A DNA stretch of 64,000 bases from the NCBI GenBank assembly GCA_003598055.1, contig QZKI01000015.1, positions 1 to 64,000 of the forward strand, in the 5' to 3' direction. Shown here one piece after another: positions 34,136 to 42,006 of this stretch. A model generated the notes under the pieces. The model made no database searches and was not told the origin of the DNA. It saw only the letters and a program-made list of their open reading frames with translations. Every line of letters begins with the position of its first letter. Position 1 is the first letter of the stretch. The translations under genes and the position numbers were made by a program. This stretch comes from Candidatus Abyssobacteria bacterium SURF_17. GTDB lineage: Bacteria > Abyssobacteria > SURF-5.

Positions 34136-36162
34136 GGAGACTCTTTCCTCTTGAAGGCGACCTGGCATCGTCGACCGTTCTCTATTTTCTCTCCGGGAGC
34201 AGGATGCTGCTTGACTGCAATTCCCGAGCCGTCGAAATCAAACTCGACCGAATATGCCGACAACGCCTGCATGGTTTCCCTCATTGTCATTCCCCGCACA
34301 TCCGGCATGCGTGGGACACCGTCCGAAGCCGGCGATGGCAAAGCTTCAGACGGCGCCTTCTGCGCCACGAGCGGATCTTTGCGTGAAGTCTTCACTGACT
34401 CTGCAACCACTTGCTCCTCCGGCGCGCTCGGTGGCACCTCGAGATGGTTGAGTATGCCTTGAGCGATCTCCTTGAATGCCGGAGCCGCCACCTGTCCCCC
34501 ATAGTATTTTCCCTCGGGCGAATCCACGACGACAATGATACACGCGACGGGGTCGTCAACCGGTACAAACCCGGCGAACACGGCGACGTACTTACCGCGC
34601 AGGTAACCGCCATTCACAAGGTCGGGTTTCTGCGCGGTTCCGGTTTTTCCCGCGCACCGGTATCCCTTAAGCCTTGCCGCCTTGCCGGTACCTGAGATGA
34701 CCACTTGTTCAAGCATATCTGTTAGCGCGCGCGCGGTTTCCGGTCTCATCACTTGCCGCACTGGCCGCACCTGGGCGCGAGCCAGTGTTTCTGCGTCCGG
34801 CCCGATGATCTCTGAAACGACATACGGCTTTAAGAGCGTGCCGCCGTTGGCAATGGCAGAGAAGGCGGTCGCGAGCTGAAGGGCCGTCACGCCGATTTCT
34901 TGCCCGATGGGGATCGAACCCATTGAAAGGCCTGACCATTTCGACGGTGGGTGGACGATTCCGCCGGATTCTCCTGGAAGATCAACTCCAGTGAGGGCTC
35001 CGAATCCGAAACTCTTGATGTAGGTGTAAAACCACTGCGGCTCGAGCAGGCTTACAACCTTGATCATGCCGATGTTGCTGGATTGAGCAACGACGTCGGC
35101 GAACGAAATCTCGGCGAAGGGATGTACATCGTTAAAGGTGTGCCGGTGGTATCTCATTCTACCAAGCTCGCAGTAGATGCGGTCGGTCGGTGAGATGACC
35201 TTGCGATCCAACGCCGCGGCCGCTGCCACGGGTTTGAACGCCGAGCCCGGCTCAAAGATATCTGCTATCGGGCGATTGCGAAGCCTCTCATCCCTGTACG
35301 TGGATGGCTTGCTCGGGTCGAACGTCGGCCTGCAAGCCATGGCCACGATTTCGCCTGTGTTCGGGTTTACGACAACTGCCGAGGCGCTCTCCGGCGAAGA
35401 GGATTCCACCACGCTGTCAAGCGCCTTTTCGGTAATATACTGGATGACTTCGTCTATTGTCAAGACGAGGTGATTGCCGTCCCGTGCATCTTTAACTTTC
35501 TGCGCAAGGGCGACAATCTCCCTGCGCGAGCTATCCTTAATGATAATCTGCTTGCCGGCCTCGCCAGCGAGATGGGCGTCATACTGGAACTCGAGTCCTG
35601 CAAGACCTTTATTCTCGAGGTTTGCGAAACCCAAAAGGTTGCTTGCCAGAGTTCCCCTGGGATATTGGCGGGAACTCTCGCTTCTGAACTCTACCGCGAC
35701 AAGATTAAGATCTCTGATTTCGTCCGCCGTCTTGACGTCGAACCCGCGCTTCAGATACACCAGATGGAGATTGGTGTTCTTGATTCTCTCGATAATCTTG
35801 TTCGGAGCTATTTGCGCGTAGGGGGAGAGCGTCTTGGCCAGTTTGGCGGCGTCGGTGACACGCGAGGGAACGACGCAGAGAACTTCCTCAACAACGGAAG
35901 TTGCCAGGGGAGCCCTCCTGTTGCGGTCATAAATCGTTCCTCTCTTCGGATAGATGGTTATTGCGGTTTGTCGTTGGTCATCTACGAAGTCAACCCATGA
36001 ATCGTGGCGGAGTATCTGGATGCTGACGAGCTTCAGTCCGACTATGACAAATCCCAGGAGCAGAAAACCGAGGCAAAGCCTGGTCCGGAATCGGCTGGCG
36101 GTTTCCAATCGTTCGCCGGCCATCACCGACCCGGGGGATGTGAACGCCATGTCTCTGCGCAT
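34132..36162 (-). CDS. ftsI: Division-specific class B penicillin-binding protein (FtsI/PBP3) with C-terminal PASTA domain
   Basis: The protein has 676 residues, though Met 5 or 14 could also be the start. One N-terminal transmembrane helix (LCLGFLLLGFVIVGLKLVSI) is followed by a dimerisation domain (KRGTIYDRNRRAPLATS) and a transpeptidase domain. The transpeptidase has SAFK at 307-310 (acylated Ser), SSN at 361-363 and KTGT near 505. A single PASTA domain (~615-672, MPDVRGMTMRETMQALSA) closes the protein, more often seen in Firmicutes, Spo-VD-like and deltaproteobacterial FtsI than in E. coli. It cross-links septal peptidoglycan together with FtsW. Confidence 0.95.
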   Translation of the reverse strand: MRRDMAFTSPGSVMAGERLETASRFRTRLCLGFLLLGFVIVGLKLVSIQILRHDSWVDFVDDQRQTAITIYPKRGTIYDRNRRAPLATSVVEEVLCVVPSRVTDAAKLAKTLSPYAQIAPNKIIERIKNTNLHLVYLKRGFDVKTADEIRDLNLVAVEFRSESSRQYPRGTLASNLLGFANLENKGLAGLEFQYDAHLAGEAGKQIIIKDSSRREIVALAQKVKDARDGNHLVLTIDEVIQYITEKALDSVVESSSPESASAVVVNPNTGEIVAMACRPTFDPSKPSTYRDERLRNRPIADIFEPGSAFKPVAAAAALDRKVISPTDRIYCELGRMRYHRHTFNDVHPFAEISFADVVAQSSNIGMIKVVSLLEPQWFYTYIKSFGFGALTGVDLPGESGGIVHPPSKWSGLSMGSIPIGQEIGVTALQLATAFSAIANGGTLLKPYVVSEIIGPDAETLARAQVRPVRQVMRPETARALTDMLEQVVISGTGKAARLKGYRCAGKTGTAQKPDLVNGGYLRGKYVAVFAGFVPVDDPVACIIVVVDSPEGKYYGGQVAAPAFKEIAQGILNHLEVPPSAPEEQVVAESVKTSRKDPLVAQKAPSEALPSPASDGVPRMPDVRGMTMRETMQALSAYSVEFDFDGSGIAVKQHPAPGEKIENGRRCQVAFKRKESP

Positions 36163-36219
36163 TTCCAGATTTTCCGAAGTGAATCTTACGGGCCGAAGGG
36201 AAGAAACACAGAACTCAGG

Positions 36220-36726
36220 TTAACCGGAATGCTCAGTCGTTTCCGGCGATGGGTGCTTCCGCAAAGCGTTGTCGGCGTCTCCGTGTTTCTTCAAGAAACC
36301 AAACAATCTGGTCGATTCCCGCTCGGATGCCACCGCGTGTTCGGGCCGCGGAGCGGCTCCTTCGGTCTGATCCGGCGGCTGAATCGGTTCGTCCAGAGCC
36401 ACTACTTGCCACTTCTGCGGCGAGAGCATGCCAAGCTTCTCGCGGGCGATCGACTCGATGCGTGCAGGAGCTTGCAACTTTTCAATGCGGAGGCGGATGG
36501 ACTCGTTCTGTTTGACAAGGTCTGTTTTCCGGGCCCTCAGACGTTCAATGGGAAGGGCGACTATGTTGATGCGGGTATACAGCCACGCATAAGTGAAGGC
36601 AGTTATCAGGATCGGAGCCACCCATGGAAGAAAACGGAGCCAGTGCTTGAGATTTCGCATCATTACGTTTCTGGAACGTCTTTTCCTTCTTTTCTGTGTG
36701 CTCTTCCTCATGGGCTTCGTGCTCAA
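36220..36726 (-). CDS. ftsL: Cell division protein FtsL
   Basis: The protein has about 168 residues. The track starts at a TTG (36726) that overlaps the rsmH stop, and the ATG at 36711 is an alternative. Neither has a clear ribosome site. A basic cytoplasmic N-terminus is followed by one transmembrane helix (LPWVAPILITAFTYAWLYTRI) and a coiled coil (IERLRARKTDLVKQNESIRLRIEKLQAPARIESIAREKLGM), the FtsL/DivIC pattern. The tail after ~110 is Pro/Glu-rich and low in complexity, longer than usual. The identification rests on position between rsmH and ftsI plus this architecture. Confidence 0.85.
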   Translation of the reverse strand: MSTKPMRKSTQKRRKRRSRNVMMRNLKHWLRFLPWVAPILITAFTYAWLYTRINIVALPIERLRARKTDLVKQNESIRLRIEKLQAPARIESIAREKLGMLSPQKWQVVALDEPIQPPDQTEGAAPRPEHAVASERESTRLFGFLKKHGDADNALRKHPSPETTEHSG

Positions 36727-37700
36727 TGCATCGTTTCGGATGCGACGCGTTCCGCGGCCCTCAGCCTTGCGCTTCGCGAGCGCGGGTTCACGGCAATTTC
36801 TTCACGAGACGGCCTGACGGGTCTCGGAGTCAATATGCGCAAGAACGGCTTTCTCCCGCAGATACACTGGGGGAACTCAGGCGGACAGATGCAGCCTCGG
36901 GCAGCGCGTGCGAACGTTCTCTTGACGATCCTGTCCTCGAGCGAATGAAAGGAGATGATGCATATCCGTCCTCGTTGTTTCAGACGGGGAAGCGCATCTT
37001 CGAGGGCCTTCGCGAGGTTTTCCAGCTCGGCGTTGACTTCGATGCGAAGGGCCTGAAAGGTTCTCGTGGCCGGGTCGATCCTCGCGCGGCCAGGCCGATG
37101 CGGCACGGACCTCCGAACAATATCGGCCAGTTCTGTCGTCGTCAGAATTGGCTTGCGAGAGCGCTCTCTCACGATGGCCCGCGCGATTTTTCGCGCATCT
37201 CGTTCTTCGCCGTTGTGCTTGAGGATGTCGGCAATCTCGATTTCAGAGAAAGTATTGACGATGTCGGCCGCGGTCACGCTCTGACGTTTGTCCATTCTCA
37301 TATCCAACGGCCCTTCAGCCATGAAGCTGAAGCCGCGGGTTGCCTCTTGAAGTTGAAAGGAAGAAACGCCCAAGTCCAGCAAGAGTCCGTCCACCTCAGG
37401 AATGCCGATGCTGTCCAGTATCTCGTTCAAATGTCGGAAGTTTTCATGGACCAATGTAACATTCGGCCGAGGTCCCAATTGTTTCGCCGCGAGCTCGATG
37501 GCCTCTTTATCGCAATCAATCCCGATGAGACGCCCTGTCGGGCCCAGCTCCCTCAGAATCAGTTCGGCATGACCGCCGCCGCCGACTGTGCCGTCAACAA
37601 TGACCTCGCCGTGTGCGGGCACAAGTAACTCGATGACCTCTCGCGCCAGTACCGGAACGTGAGGCGAAATGGTCCTATCATTATCCCAGTGGGCCAGCAA
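36723..37700 (-). CDS. rsmH: 16S rRNA m4C1402 methyltransferase RsmH (MraW)
   Basis: The protein has 325 residues. It methylates N4 of C1402 in the decoding site of 16S rRNA using SAM. Motifs are ISPHVPVLAREVIELL, VDGTVGGGGHAELIL (SAM-binding loop), LIGIDCDKEAI, VDGLLLDLGVSSFQLQEATRGFSFMAEGPLDMRMD and ARAIVRERSRKPI, followed by ALRIEVNAELENL and ISFHSLEDRIVKR. It is the second or third gene of the dcw array in almost all bacteria. Here a STAS gene lies between it and mraZ and overlaps its start by about 20 nt. Confidence 0.97.
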   Translation of the reverse strand: MLAHWDNDRTISPHVPVLAREVIELLVPAHGEVIVDGTVGGGGHAELILRELGPTGRLIGIDCDKEAIELAAKQLGPRPNVTLVHENFRHLNEILDSIGIPEVDGLLLDLGVSSFQLQEATRGFSFMAEGPLDMRMDKRQSVTAADIVNTFSEIEIADILKHNGEERDARKIARAIVRERSRKPILTTTELADIVRRSVPHRPGRARIDPATRTFQALRIEVNAELENLAKALEDALPRLKQRGRICIISFHSLEDRIVKRTFARAARGCICPPEFPQCICGRKPFLRILTPRPVRPSREEIAVNPRSRSARLRAAERVASETMH

Positions 37701-38064
37701 CGGCTTTCGTGTGCTCTTCCCTGGATGTGAAACTCGCTATCGCCGCCTCTTCACTATCGTAGGTCTCGAAAACCTTCGAGGCGCCGACCATGCTTAGGGC
37801 CTTACGAGTGATCTGGTTGAGGCCGGCAAGCTTCAAGTCGCCGCTGAGCTTGCGCACCTGTCTGAGGCGCTCAAGCAGCGTACCGACGCCCATGTAGTTG
37901 ATCTGGACGACCTTTCTCATGTCCACCACGATGTTGTAATGCTCCTCCTTGACAAGGTCCAGGAGGGCCTTCTTGAGAAGCTTGGCGGTGGAGGTGTCAA
38001 GGTTGCCCGTGACTTTCAGCACCGACACATTCTCGCGGTTCACTTTCTCGAATTCGACTCCCAC
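37681..38064 (-). CDS. STAS-domain protein (anti-sigma-factor-antagonist-like) inserted in the dcw cluster
   Basis: The protein has 127 residues from GTG 38064, chosen because AAGGAGG (38074-38080) stands 9 nt upstream. The track's start at 38127 lies inside mraZ and would add an odd head. The STAS fold is clear: VEFEKVNRENVSVLKVTGNLDTSTAKLLKKALLDLV, NIVVDMRKVVQINYMGVGTLLERLRQV, LKLAGLNQITRKALSMVGASKVFETYDSEEAAIASF. In SpoIIAA/RsbV-type antagonists the loop after the third strand reads D-S-S/T-G, with the phosphorylated Ser. Here it is N-Y-M-G, so classical kinase switching is not possible. It overlaps the rsmH start, so it is probably expressed with the division genes. I would guess a structural or protein-docking role. 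Confidence 0.85.
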   Translation of the reverse strand: MGVEFEKVNRENVSVLKVTGNLDTSTAKLLKKALLDLVKEEHYNIVVDMRKVVQINYMGVGTLLERLRQVRKLSGDLKLAGLNQITRKALSMVGASKVFETYDSEEAAIASFTSREEHTKAVAGPLG

Positions 38065-38107
38065 TGTTGCCGTCCTCCTTTTGGTTACGCGCCCCACGGT
38101 ACTGTTG

Positions 38108-38551
38108 TCATTCACGCGAGTGTGCATCCAGATTCGCCGAGAAACCGCGCAGCGTCGACTTCTCGCGAAATTCTTTCCATTTGTCAGGCGGCCATATCTC
38201 CATTCGGTTCAACGCACCGATGATGATAGCTTCGCGGTCAATACCGGTCTCTGCGCACATTTCCTTCGGCAACATGATCCTGCCCTGCTTGTCGGGTGCA
38301 ACATCGAACGCGTCGGAGAAGAACCGGCGCACGTAGTCCTGGTTGGCTTCCTTGGTGAAATCCCACGCCTCGAACTTGTCCGAGAGCTTGAGGAATATAG
38401 GAAGGGGGAAAACGTAGAGATGATTGTCGCCTCTTGTGATATACAGTTTATCGACTCCCTCGGCACTGAGGATTTCCCGGAATTTGACCGGAATTATGAG
38501 GCGATTTTTCTCGTCAAGGGAATATTTATATGTCCCTGAAAAAAGGAGCAT
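38108..38551 (-). CDS. mraZ: Transcriptional regulator MraZ
   Basis: The protein has 147 residues. It carries two AbrB-like SpoVT repeats with the DxxxR signature: FSGTYKYSLDEKNRLIIPVKFRE in the first and DVAPDKQGRIMLPKEMCAETGI in the second. MraZ forms a ring that binds repeats in front of the dcw operon and usually represses it. It is the first gene of the minus-strand array. The promoter region upstream (38562-38627) has TGGNN motifs every 10 nt, which fits autoregulation. The ribosome site before ATG 38551 is weak (AGGG very close to the start). Confidence 0.96.
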   Translation of the reverse strand: MLLFSGTYKYSLDEKNRLIIPVKFREILSAEGVDKLYITRGDNHLYVFPLPIFLKLSDKFEAWDFTKEANQDYVRRFFSDAFDVAPDKQGRIMLPKEMCAETGIDREAIIIGALNRMEIWPPDKWKEFREKSTLRGFSANLDAHSRE

Positions 38552-38561
38552 TGCCCTGGAA

Positions 38562-38617
38562 TCCCACGTTTACCCATAAACTTGTTCTGTGAATCCACAT
38601 TTTACCACATACCCCCA
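38562..38617 (-). promoter_or_regulatory. Phased TGGNN repeats, likely MraZ binding boxes
   Basis: On the minus strand the motif recurs with helical spacing: TGGGG (38617-38613), TGGTA (38607-38603), TGGAT (38597-38593), then TGGGT (38576-38572) and TGGGA (38566-38562). The first three and the last two are exactly 10 nt apart and the two groups are 21 nt apart. In E. coli MraZ binds TGGGN repeats separated by 5 nt, the same 10-nt period. The first two boxes lie in the promoter spacer, the third between -10 and the start point, and the last two in the leader. Binding there should block RNA polymerase. Confidence 0.75.
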
Positions 38618-38627
38618 ATCATGTCAA
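38599..38627 (-). promoter_or_regulatory. Sigma70 promoter of the dcw array (Pmra)
   Basis: A perfect -35 box TTGACA (38627-38622) is followed after 17 nt by TAAAAT (38604-38599), one base off TATAAT. Transcription would begin near 38592, leaving a leader of ~40 nt before mraZ. It is the strongest promoter match in the window and heads the ~30 kb array. Confidence 0.8.
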
Positions 38628-38894
38628 GAGAATTCTTGGCCAGCATAAACATTCCATTAGTCTAATCTCAACAATAGGTTATGGCCAAATTGATGGACTG
38701 CGTGCTCCCCCAGTTTAGGCCATTCTGAGGGATTTGATATTCTCCCCCTTTACTCCACATGGCTCCACCGGCGGAGGGAAAGTGTGCAATTCGAGGGAGA
38801 TTGACTACCCCTACAGCATCTGTTACAATGCCGCCCACGGTGACTGGTGTGTGAAGAACGCACGGCGGTACAGAGGCACGAGAGGAGAAACACG
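38628..38894. other. Divergent intergenic region between mraZ and the VOC gene
   Basis: No gene is supported here. A minus-strand 114-codon ORF (38668-39012) crosses the VOC gene and looks like a shadow. The VOC gene has a ribosome site at 38882-38887 but I found no convincing promoter for it. Confidence 0.4.
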
Positions 38895-39269
38895 ATGCGG
38901 TTTGAATTTGACCATGTACACTTGAATTCAAGCGATGCAAAGGGCGCGGCAGACTTTTACGTCGAAAAGTTCGACGGCAAGAGAGTCGGGGAAGTTGAGG
39001 TTGCGGGAACACAGATGGTGATTGTGGATTTTGGCGGCACGCGTTTTCTGATTAACGAGAGACCCCCGGGTGCTCCGCCGGCGGGGTCATCGGTTGACCA
39101 TATCGGTTTCAGGGTGGCAGACGTCGAGGCAGCCGCTGAGGAGTTGAAAAGAAGGGGCGCCGAATTCTTGATGGAGCCCGTGAGTTTGGGGGAAGGCGTC
39201 ACGATCGCGTTTGTGACGGGGCCGGACGGCGTGATGATTGAGCTTTCGCAGGAAGGCGGCCGAGTCTGA
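38895..39269 (+). CDS. VOC (glyoxalase/bleomycin-resistance) superfamily protein
   Basis: The protein has 124 residues from ATG 38895, with GAGGAG 7 nt upstream. The two beta-alpha-beta3 modules of the vicinal oxygen chelate fold are visible: FDHVHLNSSDAKGAADFYVEKF and VDHIGFRVADVEAAAEELKRRGAEF...VTIAFVTGPDGVMIELSQ. Candidate metal ligands are His in FDHVHL, His in VDHIGF and Glu in MIELSQ, so an active metalloenzyme (a glyoxalase I-like lyase, an epimerase or a dioxygenase) is possible. The substrate cannot be told. It stands alone, divergent from mraZ and convergent with a response regulator gene. Confidence 0.8.
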   Translation: MRFEFDHVHLNSSDAKGAADFYVEKFDGKRVGEVEVAGTQMVIVDFGGTRFLINERPPGAPPAGSSVDHIGFRVADVEAAAEELKRRGAEFLMEPVSLGEGVTIAFVTGPDGVMIELSQEGGRV

Positions 39270-39281
39270 GGATACTGCTAA

Positions 39282-39316
39282 AATGTAGGGGCGACTCGCC
39301 GAGTCGCCCCTACATT
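39282..39316. repeat. Perfect 17-bp palindrome, REP-like; possible bidirectional terminator
   Basis: AATGTAGGGGCGACTCG is followed by one C and by the exact reverse complement CGAGTCGCCCCTACATT. 'GTAGGGGCGACTCG' palindromes of this kind are dispersed in many bacterial genomes as REP-like elements. It sits 13 bases after the VOC stop and 75 bases from the stop of the convergent response regulator gene, so the hairpin could also end transcription from either side. Confidence 0.85.
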
Positions 39317-39390
39317 GCATGATCAAACATTTCACCACGTATGCGAAGCACGATAGTCGGCGTCAACCCTGAGGAGCCGACTATTCTGAT

Positions 39391-40329
39391 TCATATCAAC
39401 ATTCCCTCTCGAACGACTTCTATGTGCCCGTTGGTTTGCTGTAGCTGGGCCCGGCGGTTGATTTCTCCCGCGACCTTAACCATCTGGCTGCTGTCGCGGA
39501 ATTTCATTTTTTCATTGGTCACCACTCCCACGGCGACCGACATGAGCGGGTAATCAGCCATTCCCCCACCTTCCATTTCCACGGTAATTGCCCCGCGGTT
39601 GGCGTCAACGGCACTGTACAAGGCGTTTCTTCGGTTCCGGAAGCGCAGCACCCCCTCATTGCAGTACCTTTCGAAATCCTTTATGGACAGCAGCACCATG
39701 AAATCGGGCCCGCCGAGATGTGCGATGACGCATTCATACACGCCGGTATCGTGCGTGACTTCTTTGAGAATGTCAGCCAGAAGTTTGGTGGCATCGTCCC
39801 GCTTTTGGGGGCCATAGAGCTTCGTATAGGGAGCAAAATGCATGAGTGTAAAATAGCAGGCCGCCACGGTCTCATCTCTAAACAGTTTATTTATGATTAC
39901 TTTCTTGACAAACTCGCCTCCGTACAAGCCGGTGAGCTGATTCTTTTGCATGATGCGAGCATGTTTTTCCAGAAGCGTCTTGACGCGCGCAAACAACACT
40001 CCAACATCAAAGGGCTTCATGAGGTAATCATCCGCCCCCTGCTCGAGTGCATGTGCCATTTCCGGCTCACCCCCGAGCGCCGAAAGCATGAGTACCGGCG
40101 TTAGGTAGATGAGCGGGTCGCGCCTGATATGCCGACAAAGCTCATACCCGTTCACCTTAGGCATCATGACGTCGAGAATAATTAGGTCCGGCTTCTTTTC
40201 TTTAAGTACAGCGAAGGCCTTCTCGCTGTTCGCCAAATAGCTGCACTGGTAACCCGCTCCCTCGAGGCGAGTGCATATCAGCTTGCCGAGGTCACGGTCA
40301 TCTTCTACGACCGCAATGTTTCTGCTCAT
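39391..40329 (-). CDS. Response regulator with receiver domain and degenerate GGDEF domain
   Basis: The protein has 312 residues. The start has GAGGAG 8 nt upstream. Residues 1-120 are a complete receiver domain: acidic pocket VVEDDRD, phospho-acceptor Asp53 (LIILDVMMP), Ser/Thr position LMLSAL and Lys105 (DDYLMKPF). Residues ~130-300 follow the GGDEF domain plan (QLTGLYGGEFVKKVI, IAHLGGPDFMVLL, AVGVVTNEK, VKVAGEINRRAQLQQ), but the catalytic motif is GGPDF instead of GGDEF. The loss of the central acidic pair suggests no cyclic-di-GMP synthesis. It may bind GTP or act through protein contact. It is not next to a kinase gene. Confidence 0.8.
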   Translation of the reverse strand: MSRNIAVVEDDRDLGKLICTRLEGAGYQCSYLANSEKAFAVLKEKKPDLIILDVMMPKVNGYELCRHIRRDPLIYLTPVLMLSALGGEPEMAHALEQGADDYLMKPFDVGVLFARVKTLLEKHARIMQKNQLTGLYGGEFVKKVIINKLFRDETVAACYFTLMHFAPYTKLYGPQKRDDATKLLADILKEVTHDTGVYECVIAHLGGPDFMVLLSIKDFERYCNEGVLRFRNRRNALYSAVDANRGAITVEMEGGGMADYPLMSVAVGVVTNEKMKFRDSSQMVKVAGEINRRAQLQQTNGHIEVVREGMLI

Positions 40330-40608
40330 CTTCGGCTCTCCTCTTCACGGTTGATTAAGAAAGAATCTATGAAGCAGCTAAAATAAAGAAAATAAACCAT
40401 TCTTCGCCAAAGGCACGTTTCATGCCACATGTCGTCTCATTTTTGTAACCCTTGCTGGCGTAAAGGGATGGATATCACGTCTATGTGGACATGCATCTTC
40501 CGCTTGCCCATTCTGACACATGCATATGGGCACAGATGTATCAATTCATGACATAAACCAATGGATATTTTGGCGATAACGAGCCGTCAGCCGGGGAGCA
40601 GTCCTTAA

Positions 40609-41811
40609 TCAGGAAGAGGCCCCTTCTCGGCGGTACTTCGAGTGAAGTCGAGGGGAATGGAGACGCGTCCGTGCCTGGAGAGATGTTTGATGCTCGCCGA
40701 TTATGGTGAGTATTCTCCGCGCGGAATGGCCGTCTCCATACGGGTTTGGCGTATTCTTCAAACGTCTGGCGGCAGATGCATCATTGAGCAGGTGCTTCGC
40801 TGCATCAACTATCGCTTCCATGCGCGTGCCGACGACCTTCACGAATCCGGCCCTGACGCCTTCCGGCCTTTCGGTCACATCCCGCATCACAATGGCCGGT
40901 TTCCTGAGTGAAGGCGCTTCCTCCTGAATGCCGCCGGAATCGGTGAGTATAAAGAACGAGCGCCGGAGCAGCTCGATGAACGTGAGATAGTCGAGCGGTG
41001 GCAGCAGATGAATTCTTGGGTTGCCGCCGAGCAGCTTGCGCACCGGCTTCAAGACATTGGGATTGAGGTGCACCGGATAGACGATTTCAATGTCATCCCT
41101 CAGATGGGATATCTGTTGGAGCGCCTTGCAGATATTCCTCAATGGCTCTCCGAAGCTCTCTCTTCGGTGCGCGGTGACCACTATGATTTTTTTCCTCGGC
41201 CCGAGAGGGGGTATGTCAGGGAATGTGCTTCTCATGCGATTGCTCTTCACGATATAGTGGAGCGCGTCCACGACGGTATTCCCTACGACGAATACGCGAC
41301 GCGGGTCGCATCCTTCTTTGATGAGGTTCCGACGATTGTCCTTCGTTGCAGCAAAATGGAAATCGGCTAGGCTGTCGGCAAGCTTGCGGTTCATCTCCTC
41401 AGGGAACGGCTCATGCTTGTTCCATGTTCGCAACCCTGCCTCCACGTGAGCGATGGGAATCCTCTCATAGAAGGCGGCGAGGCTTGAGACAAACGTGGTT
41501 GTCGTGTCGCCTTGCACGACAATGAGGTGCGGGCGCTGCTCCCGCATGACTTTCTGCAGGCGCATCAGCATGCGCGAGGTGAGCGAATGCAGCGATTGCC
41601 CTCTGGTCATCACGCCGAGGTCGATCTCCGGTCTTATGCCGAATGCACGGAGCATCTGGTCAAGCATTTCCCGATGCTGTGCGGTGACACAGGTAACGGG
41701 ATTCGCCCAAGGCCGCCTGCGGGCCTCACGGATAACCGGAGCAAGTTTGATTGCCTCCGGCCTCGTGCCGAAGACGATAAGCATCTTTACTTTTTCAGCA
41801 TTCCGTCGCAT
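40609..41811 (-). CDS. wecB: UDP-N-acetylglucosamine 2-epimerase (non-hydrolysing)
   Basis: The protein has 400 residues from ATG 41811 (MRRNAEKVKMLIVFGTRPEAIK), which has CGAGGA 7 nt upstream. The track start at 41895 adds an unlikely basic leader. This GT-B-fold enzyme interconverts UDP-GlcNAc and UDP-ManNAc for surface polysaccharides. Motifs are VFGTRPEAIKLAPVI, CVTAQHREMLDQML, VVQGDTTTTFVSSLAAFYERIPIAHVEAGLRTWNKHEPFPEEMNRKL, VTAHRRESFGEPLRNI and LTDSGGIQEEAPSL, followed by MRDVTERPEGV. About 25 extra basic residues follow the usual C-terminus. It is transcribed divergently from the adenosine deaminase gene. Confidence 0.94.
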   Translation of the reverse strand: MRRNAEKVKMLIVFGTRPEAIKLAPVIREARRRPWANPVTCVTAQHREMLDQMLRAFGIRPEIDLGVMTRGQSLHSLTSRMLMRLQKVMREQRPHLIVVQGDTTTTFVSSLAAFYERIPIAHVEAGLRTWNKHEPFPEEMNRKLADSLADFHFAATKDNRRNLIKEGCDPRRVFVVGNTVVDALHYIVKSNRMRSTFPDIPPLGPRKKIIVVTAHRRESFGEPLRNICKALQQISHLRDDIEIVYPVHLNPNVLKPVRKLLGGNPRIHLLPPLDYLTFIELLRRSFFILTDSGGIQEEAPSLRKPAIVMRDVTERPEGVRAGFVKVVGTRMEAIVDAAKHLLNDASAARRLKNTPNPYGDGHSARRILTIIGEHQTSLQARTRLHSPRLHSKYRREGASS

Positions 41812-41912
41812 GGAGCGTCCTCGAGCACACCTCTCGGCCCGGACTCGTCGCCGCTTCACAATTCCGCCAACACCCTTTGCCTTCCTGAGATGCACAAAGC
41901 ATTATAGTGTTA

Positions 41913-41941
41913 TTGAGGGCCTCTTTGCAATATGTTAGAAT
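41913..41941 (+). promoter_or_regulatory. Sigma70-type promoter of the adenosine deaminase gene
   Basis: TTGAGG (41913-41918) is followed after 17 nt by TAGAAT (41936-41941). Each box has two or fewer mismatches to consensus. Transcription would begin about 60 nt before ATG 42007. The region also carries the divergent wecB start. Confidence 0.55.
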
Positions 41942-42006
41942 GCTGCATAATCGTATGGTTGCGGCTGTCCATTTCCCCTTCAGAGGCGGAGAAAGGACGA
42001 GTTTTC

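Noticed and set aside
38668-39012. Minus-strand 114-codon ORF upstream of mraZ
   Set aside because: It overlaps the start of the VOC gene and its ribosome site. It is low in complexity (Pro/Arg/Ser) and has no signals.
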